From Lysobacter sp. GX 14042 (GTDB taxonomy: Bacteria; Pseudomonadota; Gammaproteobacteria; Xanthomonadales; Xanthomonadaceae), in the NCBI RefSeq assembly GCF_021390425.1, contig NZ_JAJUWY010000002.1, positions 124,001 through 188,000 on the forward strand: a stretch of DNA of 64,000 nt, read 5' to 3'. Below are positions 1 through 8,123 of the stretch, one piece after another. Positions within the stretch are counted from its first letter, which is position 1; each line of letters starts with the position of its first letter. Position numbers and translations under genes: made by a program. The notes below the pieces were generated by a model that saw only the letters and a program-made list of their open reading frames with translations, was not told the DNA's origin and did no database searches.

Positions 1-3000
1 TTCCATTGCGATGCGCTGCTGCCGGACAGGTCGAACTTCCAGATGTTGCCCTGCAGGTCGCCGCCATAGACGGCGTCCACCAGCCCGTCGGAGTTGCCCA
101 TCGCCACCGGGGCGATGTTCATCAAGCCATTTTTCACCGCATGGTCGCCATTCGCCGGCTTGAGGGTTCGCAGGATCTCGCCGGTCTTGGCATCGACCAC
201 GAACAGCACCGGTGCACCGCCGCGCGAGTTCGGGCCGTTGCCGAACAAGGCGACCCAGCGCGGGCCAGTCGGCCCCTTCACCGGCACGATGTGCGGCTTG
301 CCGAGGGTGAAGCCGAGGTCGTCGTGGTCGAACCCACTGAGCTCCCACAACACGTTGGCGGCCGCAAAACTGGAAGGCGAGGAGACGTCGAGCGCGTACA
401 CCGAGCCCCGGCTCACGGTGGTCTGGTGATCGCGCCTGGCCGCGCCTCCCGCGCCGGTCGTGCCGACCAGCACGGTCTTCCAGTTCCCGCTGCCACTGAA
501 TGGCACATCGCCGAGTGCCAGGCCACCATCAACATAGTACTGGTGGTCGTAATCGGGACTGGCGAGCTCGCCCAGGTGCCTCAGGGAACCGTAGGGAATG
601 AATGCGAACTCTTCCTGCCCGCCCGACTCGTCGGCAGTGAAGCCATGCAGCATTCCGTCGTTCGCGCCCACATAGGCCATGGCGCGTCGGCTGCCTTGGG
701 TCTTTGCTTCCACGTAGGAGCGGTAACTTTCCCCGTAGGCGGCCTTCCAGGGCTTGTCGGAATCATTGTCGAAACGCCAGGCACCGTAGCCGTAGTCATC
801 CCTGGGCAGACTGATCGCCACGTCCGAATTCACGATGTCCCCGAGCCGCGAGGTACGGGTTCGCAATCCGGACACGGTCTTACCCCTGAGGTAGTCCACC
901 ACGTCCCCCAGTGAGCCCGGCCACTTCAGGCTGCTCCATTCAAGCCCCAGAGCTTTGGCCTTTTCCGGCTGGCTGGTGCCAGGCAGGTTCTGGTAGTTGA
1001 AGGGCTCGGCCTGGACCTTGACGTCCAGGCTGCCGTCCGCACGCAGCACGGTTGGACGGGAAGCCATCAGGATGTTGCGGCTGCCGTGGGCTGGAATGCC
1101 TTCCGCCGCGTCCCACAATCCGGTGCTGCGCCCACCGTCCTCGCCGACCCTTACCGCCCGCAGGAAACCCTTCCAGTCATTCGTCTCGTCCGGCAGGTCG
1201 TAGCCCACCTCGATGGTGAAAGAGTCGGCACCGATGCGTGCACCCGCGCCACCACCACCAGTCGGTCCGCCGCCACCGGACGCCTCCTCGAAGATCGCCT
1301 CCAGCGCGGACTTCAGACTGGAAGGGTCCCGTGCGAAGAAGTAGTTGTCCGGAACACCGGGCTTGCGGGTATCCCACTCGCCATTGTCTGGCATGCCGTT
1401 GGCGTTGCCGTCCTTGAAGCCGCCGTACTTGGCGGCGTACCAGAGCGGTGTCTCCAGCAGCTTGGCTTCCGAGGTCGCTCGACGGAACTTCATCACCTTG
1501 GGTTTGTCCCACTTGGCCTCGTTGCCGCCGTCCGGTTCGGCCCGGCTGGTGAGGAGCGAGCCGTCAGTGGAGCCCGGCCGCAGTGCGAGCTTGTGCACGC
1601 CGTCCTGGTCGGAACCGGTGATGGCGAAGCCACTCAGCATCGCGTTGCCGGCGTAGGCCGACAGGTTCTCGATACGGACCAGGACCTCGTTGTCGCCCAC
1701 AAGCGGACGATGATTGTTTTGCGTGCAGATCGACGAGTCGGAGCGCCAGCAGATGTCGTGGCCCGAGTAGCTGCCGTTGCGTGGGTTGGTGTCCGCGGCA
1801 CAGCTCGATCCAACGCAGTAGGTGAGCATCGCAACCACGTCGTTGTCGTGGTCATTGCCCCACAGCGAGTCTTCCCACACCAGCGAGAAGCTTCCGGCCA
1901 CTGCCCGGCCCTGGCCGTCCAGCTGCAGCGGCCTGCCGTATTCGTGGTTCGGCGCGATCGAGGCAATGCGCTTGCCCACGCTCACCGATCCCAGATGGCA
2001 GGTCCGCCAGCCGGTGCTGGTGATCTTCGCCGAACTGGTGCCGTTCGCCTGACACAGCGGTGACAGGGTGATCGTGCCCCCGCCCACCGGCACGTCGAAC
2101 TTCGGCAGGTTGTCCGCCAAAGCCACCGCATAGGTGGTCACGGTGTTCTTGTAATCCGATGGCTTGCCCTGCAGGTTCGGGCGCAGGTCGGTCGTCCTGC
2201 CCTTGTGGGCCAAGCCCGCCAGCATGTAGCTGCCCTCGAGCGAGGGAATGTCGGGGCAGATGCCGCGCACCAGGCTCAGGTCGCCCACCGTTTCCGCCGA
2301 GCAGATATCCTCGTGGGTATTGAGGGCGGAGCCCTTCGGCGTGGTGCCGACCCGCCCTACCAGGTAACTGCCCGCAATACCTTCATGCGCCCCCACCGCG
2401 GTGGTGGCGGCCGTGCCGTCACCGATGCCTCGTGGCACGGAAGGAAGCTCGTCGCTGTCGAAGGAGCTCAGGCCCGAGGACAGCACCAGGATGCTGCAGT
2501 CCGCACAGTAGGAGTTCCCGCCTTCGGCCGGGGAACGATAGGGATCCTTCCACTGGACACCCGTGGGCAGCCCGGCAAGGTCGCTGCCGTCGATGAACGC
2601 GGGCGTGGCGCTTGTCTCGCCTGCGATGTAGCGCAGGGCCTCGGCGTACATCTCCGCGATGGGGTTGCCCCAGGCATTGCATTCATAGCTTCCGTTACCC
2701 GGATTCTTGAGCTGCCCCGAGCCGCCGGTGCGATTGTTGATCCCCCAGGTCGAGCAATCGGTCCAGCGGGTGCTGGCACTGGACCAGCGATCCAGCTGGA
2801 AGCGGTCCACTGTGTTGATGATGCCTTCGCTTCCGGAAGTCTGGTTGCAGAACTGCCCGGTGCGGACATTGATCTCGTCACCGGCCGTGCAGGGAGCATC
2901 CCCGTTGCCGGCGATCTTGCCGATGTTCCGCCGCAGCACTCCGCCGCTGCGGGGCTGGGAATAGCTTCCGGTCAGCAGGCCGAAACGCAGCCGGCCGGAC

Positions 3001-3875
3001 TCGCCGTACGACTGCAGCAGCCCGGTGGGCTTGCGCCCATTCTCGTAATCGGCGCAGAACGCCTCGTCGGTCTTGCCATCACCGGAAGCGCAGACGTTCA
3101 CCTGCACCAGCATCTCGTCGGTGCCCGAGGCCTTGGCGGTCGGCGTGTCATTCTTGGCATCGTTGTGGGCCTGCGCCCGCCAGTTGCACTGGCTCAGCGC
3201 GGTCGCCGCCCACTCGGACCAGTTTCCGCTCGCGACGCGGATCTTCGGCGTTTGCCCCACGTCGAAGGACGCGACACAGAAGGAGAAGGTGTTTCCGGAA
3301 AGCGGCGCCAGGCTGGCGACGTCCGTGCCCGAATACACCTTGACCCAGGCATGCAGGTCATTGGGGATGTGCGCCCCCTGCAGTACGGTTTTATCATCCT
3401 TGTCGACCGAGCGCTTTCCGCCATACAGCACATGCCGGACGATATCCAGCCGGCTCATGGTCATCCAGTTCAGGAAATTGCCGCTCCAGCGGTTACTGCA
3501 GTAGTGCCCGTGCGCGCCGGAGGCCGCGCTCTTTGCGGAAAACCTGCCGTGGCCGTTGTTGTAGTCGTAGCAAAGGTTGGGATCGAAATAGCCCGCGTAG
3601 CTGAATTCGTCGTTGTACGTGGTATCGACCACGCCGTCACCGTCGAGGTCGGTGTAGTCGCTGTAGGCTTTGGTGAACAGCCGCTCGTCGCGCGACATGA
3701 CCATCATCATCAGCGGCGGAACCGATTGCCCGGTGTAAAGGGGCTTCTGGGCGATCTGGTAGTCGTCGCGAGCCGCATTCGAATTGCTGGCGGCGAACAT
3801 CGCAACGCCCGCGACCGCGGCGATGCCGAGCACGGCGGCGACAGTCGAGATCCTGGACCGGGTAAAGGAAGCCAT
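1..3875 (-). CDS. pilY1: PilY1-like type IV pilus tip/assembly protein (3' end outside window)
   Basis: PilY1 is the large, secreted, tip-associated protein of type IV pili; it primes assembly with the minor pilins and can act in adhesion. About 1291 codons are visible, starting MASFTRSRISTVAAVLG with a hydrophobic signal peptide. The mature part has the usual PilY1 features: GNFLNWMTMSRLDIVR near residue 135, a VWA-like central region, a D-x-N-x-N-G-x-x-D calcium-type loop at residues 822-830, and the C-terminal propeller ending in the family signature GDLQGNIWKFDLS close to base 30. The start lies 10 nt after the pilX stop, so it is the last visible gene of the fimT-pilV-pilW-pilX operon; a pilE-like gene commonly follows but would be outside the window. 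Odd: the first residue of the last calcium loop (residue 1259) is Met where family members usually have Asp. Identity is secure; function is by family. Confidence 0.93.
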   Translation of the reverse strand, partial: MASFTRSRISTVAAVLGIAAVAGVAMFAASNSNAARDDYQIAQKPLYTGQSVPPLMMMVMSRDERLFTKAYSDYTDLDGDGVVDTTYNDEFSYAGYFDPNLCYDYNNGHGRFSAKSAASGAHGHYCSNRWSGNFLNWMTMSRLDIVRHVLYGGKRSVDKDDKTVLQGAHIPNDLHAWVKVYSGTDVASLAPLSGNTFSFCVASFDVGQTPKIRVASGNWSEWAATALSQCNWRAQAHNDAKNDTPTAKASGTDEMLVQVNVCASGDGKTDEAFCADYENGRKPTGLLQSYGESGRLRFGLLTGSYSQPRSGGVLRRNIGKIAGNGDAPCTAGDEINVRTGQFCNQTSGSEGIINTVDRFQLDRWSSASTRWTDCSTWGINNRTGGSGQLKNPGNGSYECNAWGNPIAEMYAEALRYIAGETSATPAFIDGSDLAGLPTGVQWKDPYRSPAEGGNSYCADCSILVLSSGLSSFDSDELPSVPRGIGDGTAATTAVGAHEGIAGSYLVGRVGTTPKGSALNTHEDICSAETVGDLSLVRGICPDIPSLEGSYMLAGLAHKGRTTDLRPNLQGKPSDYKNTVTTYAVALADNLPKFDVPVGGGTITLSPLCQANGTSSAKITSTGWRTCHLGSVSVGKRIASIAPNHEYGRPLQLDGQGRAVAGSFSLVWEDSLWGNDHDNDVVAMLTYCVGSSCAADTNPRNGSYSGHDICWRSDSSICTQNNHRPLVGDNEVLVRIENLSAYAGNAMLSGFAITGSDQDGVHKLALRPGSTDGSLLTSRAEPDGGNEAKWDKPKVMKFRRATSEAKLLETPLWYAAKYGGFKDGNANGMPDNGEWDTRKPGVPDNYFFARDPSSLKSALEAIFEEASGGGGPTGGGGAGARIGADSFTIEVGYDLPDETNDWKGFLRAVRVGEDGGRSTGLWDAAEGIPAHGSRNILMASRPTVLRADGSLDVKVQAEPFNYQNLPGTSQPEKAKALGLEWSSLKWPGSLGDVVDYLRGKTVSGLRTRTSRLGDIVNSDVAISLPRDDYGYGAWRFDNDSDKPWKAAYGESYRSYVEAKTQGSRRAMAYVGANDGMLHGFTADESGGQEEFAFIPYGSLRHLGELASPDYDHQYYVDGGLALGDVPFSGSGNWKTVLVGTTGAGGAARRDHQTTVSRGSVYALDVSSPSSFAAANVLWELSGFDHDDLGFTLGKPHIVPVKGPTGPRWVALFGNGPNSRGGAPVLFVVDAKTGEILRTLKPANGDHAVKNGLMNIAPVAMGNSDGLVDAVYGGDLQGNIWKFDLSGSSASQW

Positions 3876-3885
3876 GTGGACCGCC

Positions 3886-4398
3886 CTACGGAATGAAGAT
3901 GGTGTTGATGACCGCGGTGGCGCCGGGTGCCTCCGCCTGGTCGTTGGAAATGGCGCTGACCTCGTAGATGTTCCCGGTTTCCTCTGAGACCGTAGAACCG
4001 ATCATGATCGAGGACGCCGGAAAACACTTGTCGACGCGACGCACATAAGCCGCCTCCTCCGAGCCCCTTCCGTCTGCCCAGGTGACCGGGTCGAAGGTCG
4101 GCTCGCAGACTTCCTGGTCGGCGGTGTAGGTGCCGGCGCCGTAGAGCGCATCCTCGATCTTCGCCTCCGAGGAGCGCGCCTCGCCCTCGGCGGCCTGGAA
4201 TGCCACGTTGCTGCGCAGATAGTTCGAGGCCATCCGTTCCTGCATGCCGGCGACCTGCATCCCTGCAATACCGATCAGCGCAAGCAGTACCAGCATGATG
4301 AGGGCCACGTACAGCACTGCGCCGCCCTGCCGTCCCGGGCCGTGCACCGGTGAAGGCACCGATGCTCCGCCAGTCGCCATGTCAGTGTCAGTTCCCAT
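3886..4398 (-). CDS. pilX: PilX-like minor pilin assembly protein
   Basis: Minor pilin that forms part of the priming complex at the pilus tip in the inner membrane and periplasm. The PilX N-terminal domain is clear: GGAVLYVALIMLVLLALIG gives one hydrophobic helix near residues 26-46, followed by AGMQERMASNYLRSNVAFQAAEGE, the conserved segment of the family. It lacks the G^FxxxE class III cleavage site of PilV and FimT, which is normal for PilX-type proteins. It is 170 residues from the ATG at 4396-4398, which overlaps the pilW stop by 3 nt within an 11-nt overlap; an alternative ATG at 4378-4380 would give 164 residues and no overlap. The C-terminal half is a small variable domain with two cysteines (CEP and CFP) that may form a disulfide. 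It is co-transcribed with pilW and pilY1. Confidence 0.88.
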   Translation of the reverse strand: MGTDTDMATGGASVPSPVHGPGRQGGAVLYVALIMLVLLALIGIAGMQVAGMQERMASNYLRSNVAFQAAEGEARSSEAKIEDALYGAGTYTADQEVCEPTFDPVTWADGRGSEEAAYVRRVDKCFPASSIMIGSTVSEETGNIYEVSAISNDQAEAPGATAVINTIFIP

Positions 4399-5569
4399 AG
4401 AGTCGGTTCCGCAGCGCCACGGTGGTCTGGTACGTGGCGCGGTAACGCCCGTCGCCGGGCACGTTGTAGGTCACACCCGCGGCGCGCAGCTCGTTGCCCG
4501 TGACCGCGGCGGGTGCCGCCGCGCGCTCGGGGCTCGCGGTCAGCAGGCCCACCTGCACCGTGCCGACGCGGCGCCAGCCGGCCGATCCCGGTGCCGTGGC
4601 GTCGGTATGGATGTCTGCGGCAACGCGGTGCCGATCGATGTATCCCGTGGGCGGCCGCGCCGGATCCAGTTCGCGGTCCTGGCCGAACAGCAGCTGCAGG
4701 TTTTCCACCCCCTCGACCATCTCCTGGCGGTCGAAGCCCAGGCTTCCGCCGGGCTCGGCCGTGAACCGTGTGCGGTAGAGCGAAGCTCCGCCCCGGCCGT
4801 TGGCGCCGACGTAGTAGACGATGCTTTCGGCCCGGTGCAGGTAGGACTGCCCGTCGGTGAAACCATTGACGAAGTCATTGACGTTGAGGGCGCCGCCTCC
4901 GGCAACGATGCTGCCGGCCGCGTGGTCCACCGTCGAAGCCTGGAAGACGACCGCGTGCAGGCAGTCGGCGACGCCGTAGAGCCCCGGCATGTCCGTCCCG
5001 CTGCGCAACACATCCCAGCGCGAGGCGTCGAACCCGAATCGCGGCTCGGTAACGGAGCCGGCGATGGCCGTCACCGGAACCCCTTCCGGCGCGAGGAAGC
5101 GCAGCGCGAGGATGTCGCTCCCCTGGATGCGGTTGGACGTCGCTGCTGCCAGCTCCGCCGGCAGTGCGGGATTGAACCCGCCCGCCCCGGCCACCGGATC
5201 TTCCACGATCTGCAAGGTTACACCCGGTCCGGAGTTGGCCGCCTCGAAGCCCTGGATCGACATTCCGAAATCCAGCCGAGGGTCAAGAGGTGCCGCGAAC
5301 GTGGTCCGCAGCCCGGAGGGCGTGTTCTGTGCGTGGGCCTGGTCATTCACGCATCCGAAGTGACCGGCCATCCGGATGTCTCGCTGCAGGAAGTCCATCG
5401 CAAAACGAGCGTTTTCCTGCGCTCGGGACATGCCTTCTGACAACTGGTAGGAGGCGCGGGAAGCCCCGAACACCTGCACCACCCCCAGCATCAGGATCGT
5501 CCCGATCACCAGGGCGACCATCAACTCGACCAGCGACAGTCCCGCCTGTCGCGCGCGCCAGGCGGTCAC
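4388..5569 (-). CDS. pilW: PilW-like minor pilin (GTG start)
   Basis: Minor pilin PilW, a component of the type IV pilus priming complex. The prepilin leader reads MTAWRARQAG followed by LSLVELMVALVIGTILMLG, a class III signal cleaved by PilD before the N-methylated helix with the conserved Glu at position 5. I chose the GTG at 5567-5569 because it overlaps the pilV stop as GTGA and leaves a 10-residue leader of usual length. The frame stays open upstream to an ATG at 5617, but that start would overlap pilV by about 50 nt and give an oversized leader. The protein is 393 residues, with a large periplasmic globular region rich in G and D and ending RNRLYGN. It sits third in the fimT-pilV-pilW-pilX-pilY1 operon. 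Confidence 0.88.
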   Translation of the reverse strand: MTAWRARQAGLSLVELMVALVIGTILMLGVVQVFGASRASYQLSEGMSRAQENARFAMDFLQRDIRMAGHFGCVNDQAHAQNTPSGLRTTFAAPLDPRLDFGMSIQGFEAANSGPGVTLQIVEDPVAGAGGFNPALPAELAAATSNRIQGSDILALRFLAPEGVPVTAIAGSVTEPRFGFDASRWDVLRSGTDMPGLYGVADCLHAVVFQASTVDHAAGSIVAGGGALNVNDFVNGFTDGQSYLHRAESIVYYVGANGRGGASLYRTRFTAEPGGSLGFDRQEMVEGVENLQLLFGQDRELDPARPPTGYIDRHRVAADIHTDATAPGSAGWRRVGTVQVGLLTASPERAAAPAAVTGNELRAAGVTYNVPGDGRYRATYQTTVALRNRLYGN

Positions 5570-6018
5570 AGCCGGGTCCTCGCCACGAACCGGGTCGCCT
5601 CGGCGGCTTCGTTCCATCGCTCGTCTCCCCAGGCCACCGTCACCACCAGGTCATCGCCCGCCGCGCGCGCATTCGCGGTGGCGCCGGGTCCCAGCGCACG
5701 GGCAAGCCGGCACTGGAATGCCTTTTCAAACGCCGCCGCGCCCAGATTCGCCCCGGTCTCGGGGGTACACGCCGCTGCATCGGGATCGGCGGCGTAGTCG
5801 CGCAGGTAGGTGGCCGCGGTTACCCGGTTCGCCCGCATCTGGTCGATCAGCTCGTAGGTCAGGTTGGTCGCCTGGGTGCGGTAGTTGGCACTCTGGGTGA
5901 AGCGCACGGTCATGGTCTGCAGCATTGCGTAGCCCAGCAGGCCCAGCGACAGCACCAGCACCGCGACCAGCACCTCGATCAGGCTGAAACCGCCCTGTGT
6001 TCCGCGTGCGTGGATCAT
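5566..6018 (-). CDS. pilV: PilV-like minor pilin
   Basis: Minor pilin PilV. From the ATG at 6016-6018 it reads MIHARGTQGG and then FSLIEVLVAVLVLSLGLLG, a textbook class III prepilin signal with Glu at mature position 5; PilD would cut after Gly10. The start overlaps the fimT stop as ATGA and the stop overlaps the pilW GTG, so translation is probably coupled along the operon. The protein is 150 residues, within the normal range for PilV. The frame is open further upstream within fimT, but only this start yields a proper leader. Two cysteines (AACTPE and FQCRLA) in the C-terminal domain may form the disulfide typical of this family. Confidence 0.88.
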   Translation of the reverse strand: MIHARGTQGGFSLIEVLVAVLVLSLGLLGYAMLQTMTVRFTQSANYRTQATNLTYELIDQMRANRVTAATYLRDYAADPDAAACTPETGANLGAAAFEKAFQCRLARALGPGATANARAAGDDLVVTVAWGDERWNEAAEATRFVARTRL

Positions 6019-6542
6019 TCGCAATCCCCCCTCCTCGTGCGCAGCTGGCCGGTGACCCCGAGCGAAACCACCCGGCGATATGGCTGCGATGCGCAATCGG
6101 CCGGCTGCAGCGCAAGCGCGTCGGCAGCGCCACGGCGGCGCCCGCGGCTGTCGAACCCGATCGCGGTGTCCGGGCCCTCCACTTGGAACCCCGGCGGAAA
6201 GGCAACGAACCGCAGTACCGGTTCGCCCGCTTGGTAGGCTCCGTCGCCGTTTTCGTCGCTCCACACCATCAGTCCGTCGCTCCACGCCCCGTCGCACGCA
6301 GTGCCTTGCGTGCTCGCGCAGACGCCGCTTCCGCGGGCGCTGCGTATGGCTTCGCTGCGCGCGAGCGCAAGGGTGGCAACCACCTCGTTGGAAGTGCTGG
6401 CCACCTGATTGGACTGCAGCACCCCACGAAAGCTCGGGAACGCGATGGCCGCGACCACGGCAAGGACCGCGACCGTGATCATGAGCTCGACCAGCGTGAA
6501 CCCGGCACAGCGTGCCCCACGCTTGTTCATGCGTTTACTCAT
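6015..6542 (-). CDS. fimT: FimT/GspH-family minor pseudopilin
   Basis: First gene of the minor pilin operon. The sequence MSKRMNKRGARCAG then FTLVELMITVAVLAVVAAIAFPS is a class III prepilin leader with hydrophobic N-helix. The rest fits the GspH/FimT fold, including VVATLALARSEAIRS and a region around DENGDGAYQAGEP typical of FimT/FimU. I take the ATG at 6540-6542 because it follows an AGAAAG stretch; the ATG at 6528-6530 would also work, and an upstream frame start at 6572 is less likely. FimU/FimT-type pilins prime pilus assembly, and some members bind DNA during natural transformation; which role applies here cannot be read from the sequence. It is divergent from the histidine kinase gene at 6664. 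Confidence 0.85.
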   Translation of the reverse strand: MSKRMNKRGARCAGFTLVELMITVAVLAVVAAIAFPSFRGVLQSNQVASTSNEVVATLALARSEAIRSARGSGVCASTQGTACDGAWSDGLMVWSDENGDGAYQAGEPVLRFVAFPPGFQVEGPDTAIGFDSRGRRRGAADALALQPADCASQPYRRVVSLGVTGQLRTRRGDCE

Positions 6543-6663
6543 CTTTCTGGTTCCCCTACCCCAGTCAATCATGGCCAGTCGGGCTTGCGTGCTGCAAGCA
6601 CGGTCCGGATAGGCGGTCAGCTGACCCTCCCCAGTGGTCGCCAGTTCCCCCTACCCTGTAGCC

Positions 6664-7686
6664 ATGCCCCGGAAGCTACCCGCCCCCGCCCCGCTGGACG
6701 CGCTCTGGCAGGCGCCTGCCATTGTCTGGATTCTGCTCGCCGGAGAGGCGCTCGCGCTCGCGTTCGCCCTTGCGCCAGGGCTGGCGGTCGGGCGACTGGA
6801 GTACTTCGGCCTGTCTTCGCTGGCGATCCAGTGGGTGCTGATGATGACCCTGGCGTCCCTGTATGGCCTGCGGCACCGCGCACAGCGGCTGCGGCCGATG
6901 GCGATTGCGCAGCTGGCACTGGTGCTTCTGCTGGCCGCCACCGCCGCGGTCACGGAGACGATCTGGCTGTTCTTTCCCGGCTGGAGCGGCGCTGACAGCG
7001 GACACACAGTGACCACCCTGCATGCGCTCGGCATCGCCTTGGCACTCGGGTTGCTCGGCCTGGCCGCCTTCCACACCCACTGGCGCGGCCGCCTCAACGC
7101 CATCCGCGCCAAGCAGGCCGAACTCCAGTCCCTACAGGCCCGCATCCGTCCCCACTTCCTCTTCAACACCCTCAATACCGGCGCGGCGCTCGTGCACCAG
7201 CGCCCCGAGGAAGCCGAGCGCCTGCTCTTGGACCTGGCCGACCTGTTCCGCGCCGCCCTCGCCGGCCCGCGGAAGATCCCCTTGGGCGAGGAACTCAGCC
7301 TGGCCCGGCGCTACCTGGAGATCGAGCAGCTGCGCTTCGGCGACCGGCTGCAGGTGCGCTGGGATCTGCCGCGGGAAATCCCGCCCGTGCAGGTCCCGGC
7401 CCTATCGATCCAGCCGCTGGTGGAGAACGCGGTGCGCCACGGCGCCGAGCGGATGGCGCAGGCGGACATCGAGGTCGCAGTCAGCACCACTTCCGACACG
7501 GTGGTGGTACGCATCAGCAATCCGCTGCCCGCCGCGGACGCGGCCGGCAATGCGGGGCACCGGGTGGGCTTGAATGCCTCGCAGGCACGGATCGAGGCGC
7601 TGACGGGTGGGCGCGGGAGTGTCCGCACCGAGATGGGGGACGGGCGCTTCGTGGCGACGGTGCGGTTGCCGATCGGTATCGACTAG
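6664..7686 (+). CDS. LytS/AlgZ-type sensor histidine kinase, no adjacent regulator
   Basis: Inner-membrane histidine kinase of the His_kinase (LytS/AlgZ/FimS) family, 340 residues. The first 130 residues contain about four hydrophobic helices and no recognisable ligand domain. The phosphoacceptor motif RIRPHFLFNTLN lies near residues 160-170 (His about 164), and the ATPase N-box PLVENAVRHG lies near 252-261, with a GLNASQARIEAL segment before the last strand. In Pseudomonas the related FimS/AlgZ works with the LytTR regulator AlgR, which activates the fimU-pilVWXY1 operon. Here the kinase gene is divergent from the equivalent operon across about 120 nt, which suggests a link, but no LytTR regulator follows it. 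The start is uncertain: a GTG at 6634 is in frame upstream. Confidence 0.8.
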   Translation: MPRKLPAPAPLDALWQAPAIVWILLAGEALALAFALAPGLAVGRLEYFGLSSLAIQWVLMMTLASLYGLRHRAQRLRPMAIAQLALVLLLAATAAVTETIWLFFPGWSGADSGHTVTTLHALGIALALGLLGLAAFHTHWRGRLNAIRAKQAELQSLQARIRPHFLFNTLNTGAALVHQRPEEAERLLLDLADLFRAALAGPRKIPLGEELSLARRYLEIEQLRFGDRLQVRWDLPREIPPVQVPALSIQPLVENAVRHGAERMAQADIEVAVSTTSDTVVVRISNPLPAADAAGNAGHRVGLNASQARIEALTGGRGSVRTEMGDGRFVATVRLPIGID

Positions 7687-7774
7687 TCTGTATCCAGACC
7701 AGTTACCCGACGCGGTCGACCCGTCGCCGAACTGCGCCCGGTATCCGGCGGCAACCGGGAACGGTTGCGCCGCG

Positions 7775-7870
7775 CTAGGGACTCGAGCACCTGCGGCGCC
7801 AGCGATCCGGGAACGCGAGCCTTTGTCCGTGGAGGAGGTCCTGACTGCGCGCGATGAGGGGCGCAGTTGA
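7775..7870 (+). pseudogene. Tail of a VapB/Phd-type antitoxin gene (remnant)
   Basis: The frame ending with TGA at 7868-7870 reads PAIREREPLSVEEVLTARDEG then RS. A hydrophilic LSxEExxxxRDEGR ending is typical of the toxin-binding tails of Phd/YefM/VapB antitoxins, and the stop overlaps the start of the following PIN-like frame, the usual arrangement of such pairs. No DNA-binding N-terminal domain can be found upstream in the same frame, so only the 3' end seems to survive. The call rests on a short match and on the pairing. Confidence 0.4.
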
Positions 7871-7962
7871 ACCGCGCGCTGGTACTGGACGCAAGTGCAG
7901 CCATTTGCTGGGCATCCCCCGGTGAGGCCGCCTCTCAGGAAGGCGTGATCGTGCTGCCCTGA
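7867..7962 (+). pseudogene. Truncated PIN-domain (VapC-like) toxin gene
   Basis: Starting from TTG at 7867, which overlaps the antitoxin stop as TTGA, the frame reads LNRALVLDASAAICWASPGE and stops at 7960-7962 after 31 codons. The VLDASAAxxW segment with its first acidic residue is the typical first strand of VapC-type PIN nucleases, which are normally about 130 residues. The remaining acidic catalytic residues are missing, so the product cannot be an active nuclease. This looks like a deletion remnant of a toxin-antitoxin module. Confidence 0.45.
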
Positions 7963-8123
7963 GCGGCACCAGGGCAGGCGCCCGCCCCCATCAGCAGGAC
8001 TCCGGGTTTACGTCGGTGCTGATCCGGGCGCGGGTCCGGAATTGCACGGCTGCGCCGCCGGCGATGTAGACGCGGATGGGTTCGCCAGGAGGCCGGAAAC
8101 GCGCGCCCTCCCGGTCGAACGCC

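Larger units (their letters stand above)
7687..8123. other. Gene-poor stretch between kinase gene and ppnN
   Basis: This 437-nt stretch has no intact gene. Its middle carries what look like the tail of an antitoxin gene and the head of a PIN-domain toxin gene (separate entries). Nothing recognisable is seen in 7687-7774 or 7963-8123. The ppnN stop lies just beyond the right end. Confidence 0.6.

Noticed and set aside
5566-6297. Longer PilV start giving 243 residues
   Set aside because: The extra residues lie in fimT, and the prepilin leader MIHARGTQGG-FSLIE at 6018 defines the start.
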